From a virus, in IMG/VR virus record IMGVR_UViG_3300033233_000031, positions 1-64,000 of that record: a stretch of DNA of 64,000 nucleotides. The stretch is one strand, 5' to 3'. Of this stretch, positions 7,670-14,625 are shown one piece after another. The stretch's first letter is position 1. Every line of letters starts with the position of its first letter. Both the position numbers and the translations under genes were made by a program. Below the pieces are notes generated by a model that ran no database searches, had not been told where the DNA came from, and worked only from the letters and a program-made list of their open reading frames with translations.

Positions 7670-8394
7670 CTGAGGCCGAGACGGTAGCCCTGCTCGTCGA
7701 CCTGCTTGAGTCCCGTGAGCCCTTCTGCCACGTCCGCTTCGGCGACGGCGATGTCTTCTTTGCCACCGGCACCGGACCAACGCTCACGGCGGACGGCGAG
7801 GAGTGGTCGTCGGGTCTGCAGTGGCAGCTGATCAACGCCTGGGGCAGGGTCGCCATCGCTCGTCATCGCCTGCTCGTCGGCGATGTCAGCTCCTACGCGG
7901 TCGACGACGGCTGCGGCCACGAGTGGGACGTGATGCGCGAGTACGCCGTCTATCTCCGCGGCAAGGATCTCTCCCCCATGGAGCTCGTGCACATCGAGGC
8001 CTTGCGTGCCGGCTTCGGATACGCACTCCCTGCCTACCAGGCGATCGCCGCCGACCCGCGCAAGAAGCTCTACATCGGGCCCAAGGTGCTCGAGCCCGCC
8101 GCCGAGATGCTCAAGGCCGATTTCCGCGAAGTCCCGCTGCACGTCGCATGGGAGCCGCGCCCTCGCCGGGACGCTCTAGAGGGCTTCGAGGAGTATGAGG
8201 TGATCCTCTTCTCCGCCGGCCGCGGCGGCAAGATCATGCAGGGGCAGATCTGTCACTCCGGCCATCATCCGGTCACGCAGATCGACATCGGCTCCGGGCT
8301 CGACATTCTCTTCGGCGGCGTGAAGCGCGGCACGGACGCCGGCGTTGACATCGACGCGCTGAAGGCGCAGTACAGAGATGCGGGGCTCTTGTGA
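7666..8394 (+). CDS. GT-D type glycosyltransferase-like protein
   Basis: 242 residues from GTG 7666, sharing GTGA with the preceding stop (an ATG at 7651 is also in frame). Residues 23-29 (VRFGDGD) match the RFGDGE signature of the GT-D fold family first defined in streptococcal glycosylation loci. A Rossmann-like KKLYIGPKVLEPAAEML and a final DIGSGLDILFGG segment are consistent. GT-D enzymes extend glycans on Ser-rich adhesins. The match rests on one strong motif, so the call is moderate. Confidence 0.55.
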   Translation: MTEAETVALLVDLLESREPFCHVRFGDGDVFFATGTGPTLTADGEEWSSGLQWQLINAWGRVAIARHRLLVGDVSSYAVDDGCGHEWDVMREYAVYLRGKDLSPMELVHIEALRAGFGYALPAYQAIAADPRKKLYIGPKVLEPAAEMLKADFREVPLHVAWEPRPRRDALEGFEEYEVILFSAGRGGKIMQGQICHSGHHPVTQIDIGSGLDILFGGVKRGTDAGVDIDALKAQYRDAGLL

Positions 8395-9101
8395 GCGAGA
8401 CGTTCGTTGTTCCAGATGCGCACGGCAACGGCACGCTCGTCCGCGGGCTGTTGAAGCAGGAGGGCTTACCTCGTCCTGGCGTTTTCGTCGTCCAACTCGG
8501 AGATCTTGCCAACTGCGTACTGGAGTCCGAGGCCGATGACATGGACGCGCTATCGATCGTGGGCGACGGGATCGATCTGATGCTGCTCGGCAATCACGAG
8601 GCTCCAATGCTCAATTCCGACTACTCCGCCCGCTTCGTGGGCTTCTACCAACATGCCTCCGTCCACCACATGATGAAGCATCTCGTCAGCCGCGACGCGA
8701 TCCAGCTGTCGTATGTCGCCGACGATGTGCTAGTTACACATGCTGGGCTCTCGAGCTACTGGGGGAGACCTGACAAGACGGCCGAGGCCGCGCATCAGAA
8801 TCTCGAGCACGCGTGGCGCAGTGGGAGCTGGCGCCACGATTCGATCGTGATGGCTTGTGGTCGCGCGCGCGGCGGCTTCAACGCCGAAGGCGGCATCCTC
8901 TGGTCAGACTGGAGCGAGCCGAAGCGATCTGCGTTCCCGCAGCTTGTCGGACACAGCGTCGGCGAGGAGATCAGGCGGAAGAGGTCGGCGATCTGCATCG
9001 ACCTCGGAGCCGGCAAGCAGCGCACCCGCATCGCAGGGGCATGGATTCGGGATGGCGAGATCACAACCGTCGAGTACAGAGAGGCGGGGCTTCTGACATG
9101 A
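8391..9101 (+). CDS. Calcineurin-like metallophosphoesterase
   Basis: 236 residues. The ordered motifs are visible: D9-x-H11-GN, GDLAN (37-41), GNHE (67-70) and THAGL (116-120), which together bind two metal ions. This is the pattern of bacteriophage Ser/Thr phosphatases and symmetric diadenosine tetraphosphatases. Substrate could be phosphoprotein, nucleotide or a sugar phosphate. It overlaps both neighbours by 4 nt in the accessory operon. Confidence 0.85.
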   Translation: MSETFVVPDAHGNGTLVRGLLKQEGLPRPGVFVVQLGDLANCVLESEADDMDALSIVGDGIDLMLLGNHEAPMLNSDYSARFVGFYQHASVHHMMKHLVSRDAIQLSYVADDVLVTHAGLSSYWGRPDKTAEAAHQNLEHAWRSGSWRHDSIVMACGRARGGFNAEGGILWSDWSEPKRSAFPQLVGHSVGEEIRRKRSAICIDLGAGKQRTRIAGAWIRDGEITTVEYREAGLLT

Positions 9102-9298
9102 GCCCATCCAGCGGAGCCCGGTCAGGGACCGTACCGAGCCGCAGCCAGCGGGGCGCGGGCGACGGTCGCATGAGCACGACCACGCACAAGCTCAGTTGCG
9201 GTCACCAGACATTCGAGGCTCCAGTCAGCGCGGGCCCGAGCGGCAAGTGGTACCGCTGCCCCGAAGGCTGCGGGCTGCAGAAGCAGAAGGGTCGGTAA
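9098..9298 (+). CDS. Small zinc-binding protein
   Basis: 66 residues from ATG 9098 (ATGA overlap); an internal ATG at 9170 would give 42 residues. A CGHQTF...CPEGCG pattern indicates a compact zinc site in the C-terminal half. The N-terminal 24 residues are Ser/Arg-rich and may be unstructured. Confidence 0.5.
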   Translation: MSPSSGARSGTVPSRSQRGAGDGRMSTTTHKLSCGHQTFEAPVSAGPSGKWYRCPEGCGLQKQKGR

Positions 9299-9519
9299 TG
9301 GCCGAGCTCGATGCTCCAGCCAAGTGCCCCTTGCTGTGTCGGCTTGGCTTGCATCGTTTCTCGTTCTACGACCGAACTATCAAAGCGCCATCCGGCCGCC
9401 AGGCGAGGGTGATCACGTACGTCTGGTGTCGGAGGCTGTGCCCAGCCTATGGCCAGCCCGTAGCCGTCAACGTCGACACAATCATCATCTCCCGAGAGCG
9501 CGAAAGGAGAAGCGCATGA
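9298..9519 (+). CDS. Small zinc-ribbon protein
   Basis: 73 residues; ATG 9298 shares an A with the previous TAA. KCPLLCRLGLHRFSF and later WCRRLC provide Cys and His ligands and parallel the 31-residue peptide at 6038. Function unknown. Confidence 0.5.
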   Translation: MAELDAPAKCPLLCRLGLHRFSFYDRTIKAPSGRQARVITYVWCRRLCPAYGQPVAVNVDTIIISRERERRSA

Positions 9520-9830
9520 GCACCGCAAAGCAGCCCACCCAGCCACCGCAGTTCGACGCCGGCGCATTCGCCAAGCACGCGGGCATCACCCCTGCTGACA
9601 TCGCGAACTTCCAGAAGTGGAAGCAGTGGGTCGGCGGCGAGCTCGCATTCGACGGGGTCGGTCTCAGGGATGTCGTGGCAACGAACGCCACCTTCCTGAA
9701 TGCCGTGAAGCAGAACGTCGATCAGAACGGCGCCGGGATCGTAAGCCTGGAGGAGCGCGTCACCGTATTGGAGGCCCGCCCCGCGGTCCCTTTCCCGGCA
9801 TCTGGACAACTCAAGGATGGAGGAACATAG
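9516..9830 (+). CDS. Small helical protein; probable N-terminal part of a frameshifted fusion
   Basis: 104 residues in the 0 frame, ATG 9516. A Pro/Gln-rich start is followed by helices; the last part (IVSLEERVTVLEAR) has heptad spacing typical of a short coiled coil, as in phage fibre or lysin anchors. Codons 91-93 cover the heptamer C CCT TTC at 9788-9794, in phase for -1 slippage. A slip would skip the TAG at 9828 and add the 204-residue domain that has no start of its own. Confidence 0.6.
   Translation: MSTAKQPTQPPQFDAGAFAKHAGITPADIANFQKWKQWVGGELAFDGVGLRDVVATNATFLNAVKQNVDQNGAGIVSLEERVTVLEARPAVPFPASGQLKDGGT
9788..9794 (+). other. Candidate -1 ribosomal frameshift heptamer CCCTTTC
   Basis: The bases fit X XXY YYZ (C CCT TTC) with the codon boundary in the frame of the gene at 9516. 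Slippage by -1 enters the frame that stays open to 10408. A single-base indel in the assembly would look the same, and I see no obvious stem-loop directly downstream. Confidence 0.5.
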
Positions 9831-10408
9831 AGAGCTGGCGCTCAGACGTCCCTGGCACGATCGCTCGCATCAAGGCGCGCCCGGAGAACTTCAAGTGGGT
9901 CCTGGTCGAGCACGGCGAGACACCGGAAGCCCTGAAGCCGCAGATCCTGTCGGAGTGCCACGCCCAGGGATTGATGTGCGGCATCTGGGATCCAGCCGTC
10001 GAGTTCGATAGCGCGGTGCAGGTCGCTGCCAATTTCGACTGCTGGGTCGGCCAGGTCGAAGGTCCGAATCAGTACGACCGCTGTCTGCAGAACATCGACC
10101 CGCTGCGCCAGGCGCACCCGGTGCCGTACCCAGCGGCGATCGTGACGAACTTCGGCGGCCTCGGCACGGCCGATCTTGCCAAGCCGTTCATCGACGCCGA
10201 ACTCTTCTGTATCACCGAGGCGCACATCGGCGAGGGCGACGTGGTCGACAAGACTGAGGATCGACTGGCCTACGCGGCGAACGTGCTCAAGTGGCCAGGG
10301 CCGCAGCCGATGGCTGGTCTCGGCGGCGGCGTCTCGCTGTCCCAGTACACCACGCTGAAGCAGCACTCGGGCTGGAGCGCCTTCGCCGCCGAGGAGCTAC
10401 TCACATGA
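9794..10408 (+). CDS. TIM-barrel-like domain lacking its own start (frameshift product)
   Basis: 204 codons continue in the -1 frame from 9794. The first part (PGIWTTQGWRNIESW) looks like the beginning of a folded domain. The alternating strands and helices (FKWVLVEHGE, GLMCGIWDP, CWVGQVEGP, AAIVTNFGG, LFCITEAHIG) suggest a TIM barrel as in glycosyl hydrolases, with the exact activity unknown. No ATG, GTG or TTG occurs before about 9970, deep inside the domain, so it must be made by frameshift fusion to the 9516 gene, giving about 297 residues, or the sequence has an indel. Confidence 0.55.
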   Translation, partial: PGIWTTQGWRNIESWRSDVPGTIARIKARPENFKWVLVEHGETPEALKPQILSECHAQGLMCGIWDPAVEFDSAVQVAANFDCWVGQVEGPNQYDRCLQNIDPLRQAHPVPYPAAIVTNFGGLGTADLAKPFIDAELFCITEAHIGEGDVVDKTEDRLAYAANVLKWPGPQPMAGLGGGVSLSQYTTLKQHSGWSAFAAEELLT

Positions 10409-10418
10409 GGAGCTAGCG

Positions 10419-10763
10419 ATGTCCTACCCCATGACGTGGCAGCGGGTCGTGAACCGCAACCGCCTGCAAGACGGAGACTACGGCAGCAAGATGTCGGGCC
10501 TCAACACGAAGCCGTGGGATCGAGAGGTGCTCGCGCGCTTCAATGACGACGCCGACCGCGTGGATCTGCTGCTCGGCCAACGCGAAACGGTCTGTCGCGA
10601 GATCGACACCCTGAACAATCGATGGGGAGCGTTGCTCGGCGACATCCGTCGCCTCGAGCAGGACGTCGTCGACGAGCAAGCGATCGCGAAGCAGATCGCT
10701 CACCGTCTGGGTATCGCCGACGACTTCGTCGCGGCAGTGCTCAAGGAGTTCATGAGCATCTAG
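10419..10763 (+). CDS. Hypothetical coiled-coil protein
   Basis: 114 residues, ATG 10419 after AGGAGCTAGCG. The middle (about 45-90) is predicted helix with heptad-like Leu/Val spacing (LLLGQRETVCREIDTLNNR, then IRRLEQDVVDEQ). No catalytic motif. It follows the frameshift locus by 10 nt and may share its transcript. Confidence 0.5.
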   Translation: MSYPMTWQRVVNRNRLQDGDYGSKMSGLNTKPWDREVLARFNDDADRVDLLLGQRETVCREIDTLNNRWGALLGDIRRLEQDVVDEQAIAKQIAHRLGIADDFVAAVLKEFMSI

Positions 10764-10796
10764 GCTTGTCGTCAAATTTCCAAAAGAGGAGCAAAG

Positions 10797-11423
10797 ATGA
10801 AACGGATCGCAGCGCTGCTTGTCCTGTTCGTTGCAGGGCTGGCTGCCGCGACGCTGTTCACACAGGCAGCCGTCGCACATAACGGACAGATCTCGATCTC
10901 GTGCGAAGAGGTCACGTTCAACTTCAGCAGCTTCCCGACCGGACCGAGCACGATCAACTGGACGGTGACCGTGGATGGGAAACCGTCGACAGGCACGTTC
11001 TCCATCGGCCAGTCGGCGACCGAGACCGTGCCACTGCACCTGGCATCGGGGCGTCACCACATCAGTGCGTCTGCAACGTGGACGGTCGACGGTGGTGGCT
11101 CGACCAGTTTCGAGGCCGACCTGCACTGCGGATCGACGACAACGACGACAACCGAGCATCCGCCTCCTCCGCCGCCGACGATCACAGTCACGACGACAGT
11201 GACCTCGCCGCCTCCACCGCCTGTCACCAACATCGTCACGACGACAGTGACTCAGCCCGCGGCGACGGTGACTCAGCCGGCGAAGATCGTCATCAAGTAC
11301 AGGACGCGAACGATCGTGAAGTACAAGACGAGGGTGAAGGTGATCCACAGCAAGTGCAGCTGCGCGCCAGGCACAAGGCTCTGGCATGGGAAGTGCCACG
11401 CGATCGTCACAGGGAGTGGATAG
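10797..11423 (+). CDS. Secreted beta-sandwich protein with Pro/Thr linker and Cys C-terminus
   Basis: 208 residues, ATG 10797 with AAGAGGAGC upstream. Residues 1-27 form a Sec signal peptide (KR, hydrophobic core, cleavage near AVA-HN). Residues 28-112 are beta-rich with Cys near each end, like an Ig-type sandwich. Then come runs of Thr and Pro (about 113-165), basic YRTRTIVKYKTR repeats and a final CSCAPGTRLWHGKCHAI. This layout resembles secreted actinobacterial cell-surface proteins, so it may be a host-derived gene that alters the infected cell surface. Inference only. Confidence 0.6.
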   Translation: MKRIAALLVLFVAGLAAATLFTQAAVAHNGQISISCEEVTFNFSSFPTGPSTINWTVTVDGKPSTGTFSIGQSATETVPLHLASGRHHISASATWTVDGGGSTSFEADLHCGSTTTTTTEHPPPPPPTITVTTTVTSPPPPPVTNIVTTTVTQPAATVTQPAKIVIKYRTRTIVKYKTRVKVIHSKCSCAPGTRLWHGKCHAIVTGSG

Positions 11424-11430
11424 GAAGCCG

Positions 11431-11814
11431 GTGAGCGTTCGAGCCCCAGTCGGACCCAAGCCGCATCCCGGTGACAAGAAGCGGCGCCTCGCTCTGCAGG
11501 AGCTCTACGACGAGCTGCCGAAGATCGACTGCAAGCAGCAGTGCTCCGAGTCCTGCGGTCCGGTCTTCATGACGCGCGTCGAATGGCAGAGCGTCTGCCG
11601 CGTGGTCGGCGAAGAGCGAAAGGGCGACGCAGATCTCACCTGCCCGATTCTTGAAGAGGGGCTCTGCTCGGCCTACGAGGTGCGGCCAATGCTCTGTCGT
11701 CTCTGGGGCGTCGTCGAGTCGATGAAATGCCCCTGGGGCTGCATCCCAGAGCGGTGGCTCACTGCCGATCAGGGTCACGAGTTCCTCGCGCGGACAGCCG
11801 AGATCGGATCGTGA
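11431..11814 (+). CDS. YkgJ-type CxxCxxCC zinc/iron-cluster protein
   Basis: 127 residues from GTG 11431 (AGGAAG upstream). Conserved Cys positions DCKQQCSESC, then CPILEEGLCSAYEVRPMLCR and CPWGC follow the pattern of the CxxCxxCC family (YkgJ/FliB-like), whose members bind zinc or an iron-sulfur cluster. It sits directly before a glycosyltransferase with a 4-nt overlap. Role in the phage unknown. Confidence 0.65.
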   Translation: MSVRAPVGPKPHPGDKKRRLALQELYDELPKIDCKQQCSESCGPVFMTRVEWQSVCRVVGEERKGDADLTCPILEEGLCSAYEVRPMLCRLWGVVESMKCPWGCIPERWLTADQGHEFLARTAEIGS

Positions 11815-12575
11815 GGGGAGAGGTGGCACACGTCGACGTGCTCTACGTTGCCTGGAACCGCCGCGAGTTCACAACCGCGACCTGGGCCTGGATGATCGCG
11901 CACACCAACTGGAAGCTCGTCAACAAGCTCATCGTCTACGACGACGGCTCGAGCGACGGGACGCTTGAGTTCCTCCGCGAGCAGACCGAGAAGGGGAAGA
12001 TCCCACTTCGTCGCTCCACGCGCGACGTGCCGATCGAACTGCGCCTCTCGAACACGGGCTCGCCGCCGGCGATCATGAACCACTATCTCACGACGGCGGA
12101 GGCCGAGTTCTTCGCGAAGATCGACAGCGATATCGCACTTCCCGGCAGCTGGCTCGACCGCTTGCTCGATGTCATGCACCAGCATCCCGAGCTCGATCTG
12201 CTCGGAATGGAAGCGGGCATGGTCGCGCTCGACGGACGCGACGGCAAGAACTACGAGCGCTACGACGCCTCCCCTTGCTCGCACATTGGCGGCGTCGGCT
12301 TGATGCGCGTCTCGGCCTTCAAGTCGCGACCGGAGATTCCCTATCGCGGCAGGTTCGGATTCGGGGAGTGGCAGGATCGCTACGAGCCCACGCGGGCATG
12401 GATCGAACCGGATCTACTGGTGCCCCAACTCGACCGCGTTCCGACGGAGCCCTGGGCCTCTCTCACGGAGGAGTACATCGAGAACGGATGGAGTCGCCCG
12501 TGGCCGAAGTACGACCCCGACTGGATGCTTCCCTATTTCAACTGGGTCAATCTTGAGCCAGAGGTGACCGGGTGA
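11811..12575 (+). CDS. GT2-family glycosyltransferase
   Basis: 254 residues from GTG 11811 in a GTGA overlap; GTG 11823 has a nearby GGGGAG and is an alternative. VDVLYVAWNRREF (8-20) opens the Rossmann-like fold, IVYDDGSSDGT (41-51) is the UDP-binding motif, and FFAKIDSDIALP (100-111) holds the DxD. The C-terminus is Trp-rich. Likely a soluble enzyme transferring one sugar; acceptor unknown. Confidence 0.83.
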   Translation: MRGEVAHVDVLYVAWNRREFTTATWAWMIAHTNWKLVNKLIVYDDGSSDGTLEFLREQTEKGKIPLRRSTRDVPIELRLSNTGSPPAIMNHYLTTAEAEFFAKIDSDIALPGSWLDRLLDVMHQHPELDLLGMEAGMVALDGRDGKNYERYDASPCSHIGGVGLMRVSAFKSRPEIPYRGRFGFGEWQDRYEPTRAWIEPDLLVPQLDRVPTEPWASLTEEYIENGWSRPWPKYDPDWMLPYFNWVNLEPEVTG

Positions 12576-12961
12576 ATAACCGGGTGAAGAACGAGAAGGC
12601 AGCGCTCTGGCGGAACCGTGCCAAGTCGCTCAATGACCGGGCGCGAATGTTCCAGGCTGACGGGCACTTCACTCCTTCAGATCTGCGAGAGATCGTTCGT
12701 CGCGACGGATCGATATGCGTCTACTGCTCGCTGGCACTCGACTACTCAGTCGCCGGAGATAACTCCCAGAACGCCGCCAGCTTTGACCACATCATTCGCC
12801 TGACAGATGGTGGCTCGAACACATTCGAGAACGTCGTCTGCTCCTGTCGTGGATGCAACCAGCGTAATGCGAAGGAATCGACACGCGACCCGCAGGCAGC
12901 GGCGCTGGAGCGTCTCCGGTGGTTCCTCTCGCGCAAGGCACAGCGGAGGGAGGTCGCATGA
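12572..12961 (+). CDS. HNH endonuclease
   Basis: 129 residues from GTG 12572. CVYC (49-52) and CRGCN (92-96) bind the structural zinc; FDHIIRLTDGGSNTFENVV holds the catalytic His-containing beta-beta-alpha metal motif. The basic N-terminus should contact DNA. It is embedded between two glycosyltransferase genes with 4-nt overlaps on both sides, so it looks like a stable operon member as well as a possible homing nuclease. Confidence 0.83.
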   Translation: MNNRVKNEKAALWRNRAKSLNDRARMFQADGHFTPSDLREIVRRDGSICVYCSLALDYSVAGDNSQNAASFDHIIRLTDGGSNTFENVVCSCRGCNQRNAKESTRDPQAAALERLRWFLSRKAQRREVA

Positions 12962-13704
12962 ATCTCGTAGCCAGCATGATCGTGAAGAATGAGATCGGAC
13001 GCTACCTCCAGCCTTGCATTCGGCATTTGCTCTCCTACTGCAACGCGATCGTCGTTCTCGATGACCATTCGGATGACGGGACATTCGAGTGGCTGCAGGG
13101 GCAGGGCCGCGTAACAGTCGCGCGCAATCAGGGCCCGGCTTTCTACGAGCACGAGGGCAAGGCTCGGCAGGAGCTCTACCACCTCACGATGGAGGCTAAG
13201 CCGACACATGTCTTAGCCATCGACGCGGACGAGTTCGTCGGCGACCCGAGCTGCGTGCGCCAGGCATGCGCGAGTGGTGTCGAGGTGGCAACGCTCACGC
13301 TCTCCGAAGTCTGGGCTGCCGATGAGAGCAATCTCTCGATCCGGGTGGACGGGCTGTGGCGCGCGCGCACCGTGCCGATCCTCTATCAGCCGCAGCCCGG
13401 CTGGACGATCAAGGACAAGGCGCTTGCGTGCGGCCGGGAGCCAACGCAAGTAGTCGAACGCTACGGCCGCGCCAAGTCGGCCGGATCATCCATCCTCCAC
13501 TTCGGCTGGACGAGAAAGAGCGAGCGGATCGCACGCGCCGAACGCTATGACGTCCACGACGGCGGCAAGTACCACCAGGACGCCCATCTGCGCTCGATCC
13601 TCTGGGAAGAGCAGCAGAACCGGAGGCTACGTCTCCAGAGCACCTTCTGGCCGGTGGAGCTGTTCGAGCACGCCGAGGAGATCTGCGCCATTGCCAACCG
13701 CTAG
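12958..13704 (+). CDS. GT2-family glycosyltransferase
   Basis: 248 residues, ATG 12958. SMIVKNEIGRYLQ (6-18), AIVVLDDHSDDGT (30-42) and VLAIDADEF (85-93) are the successive GT2 motifs, with DAD as the metal site. A Lys/Arg-rich helical tail ends the protein. The TAG stop lies within a copy of the 14-bp palindrome. Probably cytoplasmic; substrate unknown. Confidence 0.83.
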   Translation: MNLVASMIVKNEIGRYLQPCIRHLLSYCNAIVVLDDHSDDGTFEWLQGQGRVTVARNQGPAFYEHEGKARQELYHLTMEAKPTHVLAIDADEFVGDPSCVRQACASGVEVATLTLSEVWAADESNLSIRVDGLWRARTVPILYQPQPGWTIKDKALACGREPTQVVERYGRAKSAGSSILHFGWTRKSERIARAERYDVHDGGKYHQDAHLRSILWEEQQNRRLRLQSTFWPVELFEHAEEICAIANR

Positions 13705-13709
13705 CGGTA
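13696..13709. repeat. 14-bp palindrome copy (AACCGCTAGCGGTA)
   Basis: 13 of 14 bases match TACCGCTAGCGGTA. It straddles the stop codon of the glycosyltransferase gene and ends 1 nt before a possible -10 box (TAGCCT, 13711-13716) that lies 6 nt from the ATG at 13723, so it could act as an operator. Confidence 0.55.
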
Positions 13710-13722
13710 CTAGCCTTCCGAG

Positions 13723-13920
13723 ATGCCAGCGACGCGCTACCCGAAAAGGAACGTGCATGAGATCGTCGTCGAGAACACGATGCGGGGGTACACCTACAAT
13801 GCGCGCGGCGCAGATGGTCGTATCGTCTATGAATCTCCACGCTACTTCCGCTCGGCGCAAGCTGCGCGCGCTGAGATCGTGTCACGGTGGGGACAAGAGA
13901 TGAGGATCGCCTACAGATGA
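13723..13920 (+). CDS. Small hypothetical protein
   Basis: 65 residues, ATG 13723. There is no Shine-Dalgarno, but TAGCCT sits 6 nt upstream, so the message may be leaderless. The core GYTYNARGADGRIVYESPRYF with a following AQAARAEI helix resembles the small beta-beta-alpha DUF1508 (YegP-like) fold; this is tentative. Confidence 0.45.
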   Translation: MPATRYPKRNVHEIVVENTMRGYTYNARGADGRIVYESPRYFRSAQAARAEIVSRWGQEMRIAYR

Positions 13921-14255
13921 AAATTCCGAACTGGTACGAGCTCCTGGTCCTCGGCCTCGCGGTCTGGAGGACGTTTCAGCTGCTCGCCTTCGATGAGATC
14001 GCTCAGCCCTTGCGCGGTCGCCTGCTCCGCATGGGGAACTGGCGCGAGGAGGGTGACCCCGTGCCCGAGAACTATCGCGTGGAATGGGCGAAGTTCATCA
14101 CCTGCCCGTACTGCGCCGGCACCTGGACCGCGCTCGCCTGGTGGGGAGCCTGGCAGCTGAGCCAGCACTGGACGATGGTCGTCGCCTCGCTGGCAGCGCT
14201 GGCGACCCTTCCAATTGCAGGCCACAAGGTGCTCTCACGGGAACAGGATCGATGA
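13917..14255 (+). CDS. DUF1360-like small membrane protein
   Basis: 112 residues, ATG 13917 in an ATGA overlap. ELLVLGLAVWRTFQLLAFDE is a first membrane helix, ITCPYCAGTWTALAWW carries the diagnostic CxxCxGxW motif, and a second helix follows (MVVASLAALATLPIAG). DUF1360 proteins are found in Gram-positive bacteria and their phages and have no known function. It is the last gene before the strong terminator at 14251. Confidence 0.7.
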   Translation: MKIPNWYELLVLGLAVWRTFQLLAFDEIAQPLRGRLLRMGNWREEGDPVPENYRVEWAKFITCPYCAGTWTALAWWGAWQLSQHWTMVVASLAALATLPIAGHKVLSREQDR

Positions 14256-14295
14256 GGAGGAACGTGCGCCCGCCGGGCGCACGTTCCTCGTCATC
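14251..14295 (+). terminator. Strong stem-loop terminator after accessory operon
   Basis: A perfect 15-bp stem (14257-14271 with 14275-14289, loop GCC) extends by 5 more pairs past one mismatch (14251-14255 with 14291-14295). There is no T-run, so it may act through its stability. The remainder of the gap to 14433 shows no gene. Confidence 0.75.
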
Positions 14296-14433
14296 GAATT
14301 GGGCAGCGGTGAGACGACGCCAGCGTCATGCCAGGCGCTGGGTGCCCACGTAGGTCGCTAGGGCTGTTCTCCTTTCGGGCCAGAGCGACACGGTACGGAC
14401 TCGCCGCATCCAATGTCGTCCGCTCACCTTCCT

Positions 14434-14439
14434 TACACT
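14434..14439 (+). promoter_or_regulatory. -10 box for a leaderless transcript
   Basis: TACACT lies exactly 6 nt before the GTG at 14446 with no Shine-Dalgarno. The same box and spacing precede the small terminase gene (52505-52510). No good -35 is visible. Transcription would begin at or next to the start codon of the structural operon. Confidence 0.5.
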
Positions 14440-14445
14440 GGGGCC

Positions 14446-14625
14446 GTGCCATGTGGGTGCCGGCAAGGTCGCAGCGTGCCTCAAACCGCTGAGCAAATCG
14501 CCATTGAGGAGGCGAAGGCTGAACGTCGCCGTCAGCGGGTAGAAGAGATCGCGCGCCGTCGAGCTGATCGCGAAGCTCAGCGTCAGGCCGCATTCGAGGC
14601 GCGCCGAGCGGCAAGGGCGCGCTAA
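14446..14625 (+). CDS. Small charged helical protein upstream of portal
   Basis: 59 residues from GTG 14446, chosen because of the -10 box 6 nt upstream. It starts VPCGCRQGRS and then forms one long helix of Glu, Arg and Ala (about 15-59). It ends directly before the portal ATG. Possibly a minor head or packaging helper; no family recognised. Confidence 0.5.
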   Translation: MPCGCRQGRSVPQTAEQIAIEEAKAERRRQRVEEIARRRADREAQRQAAFEARRAARAR

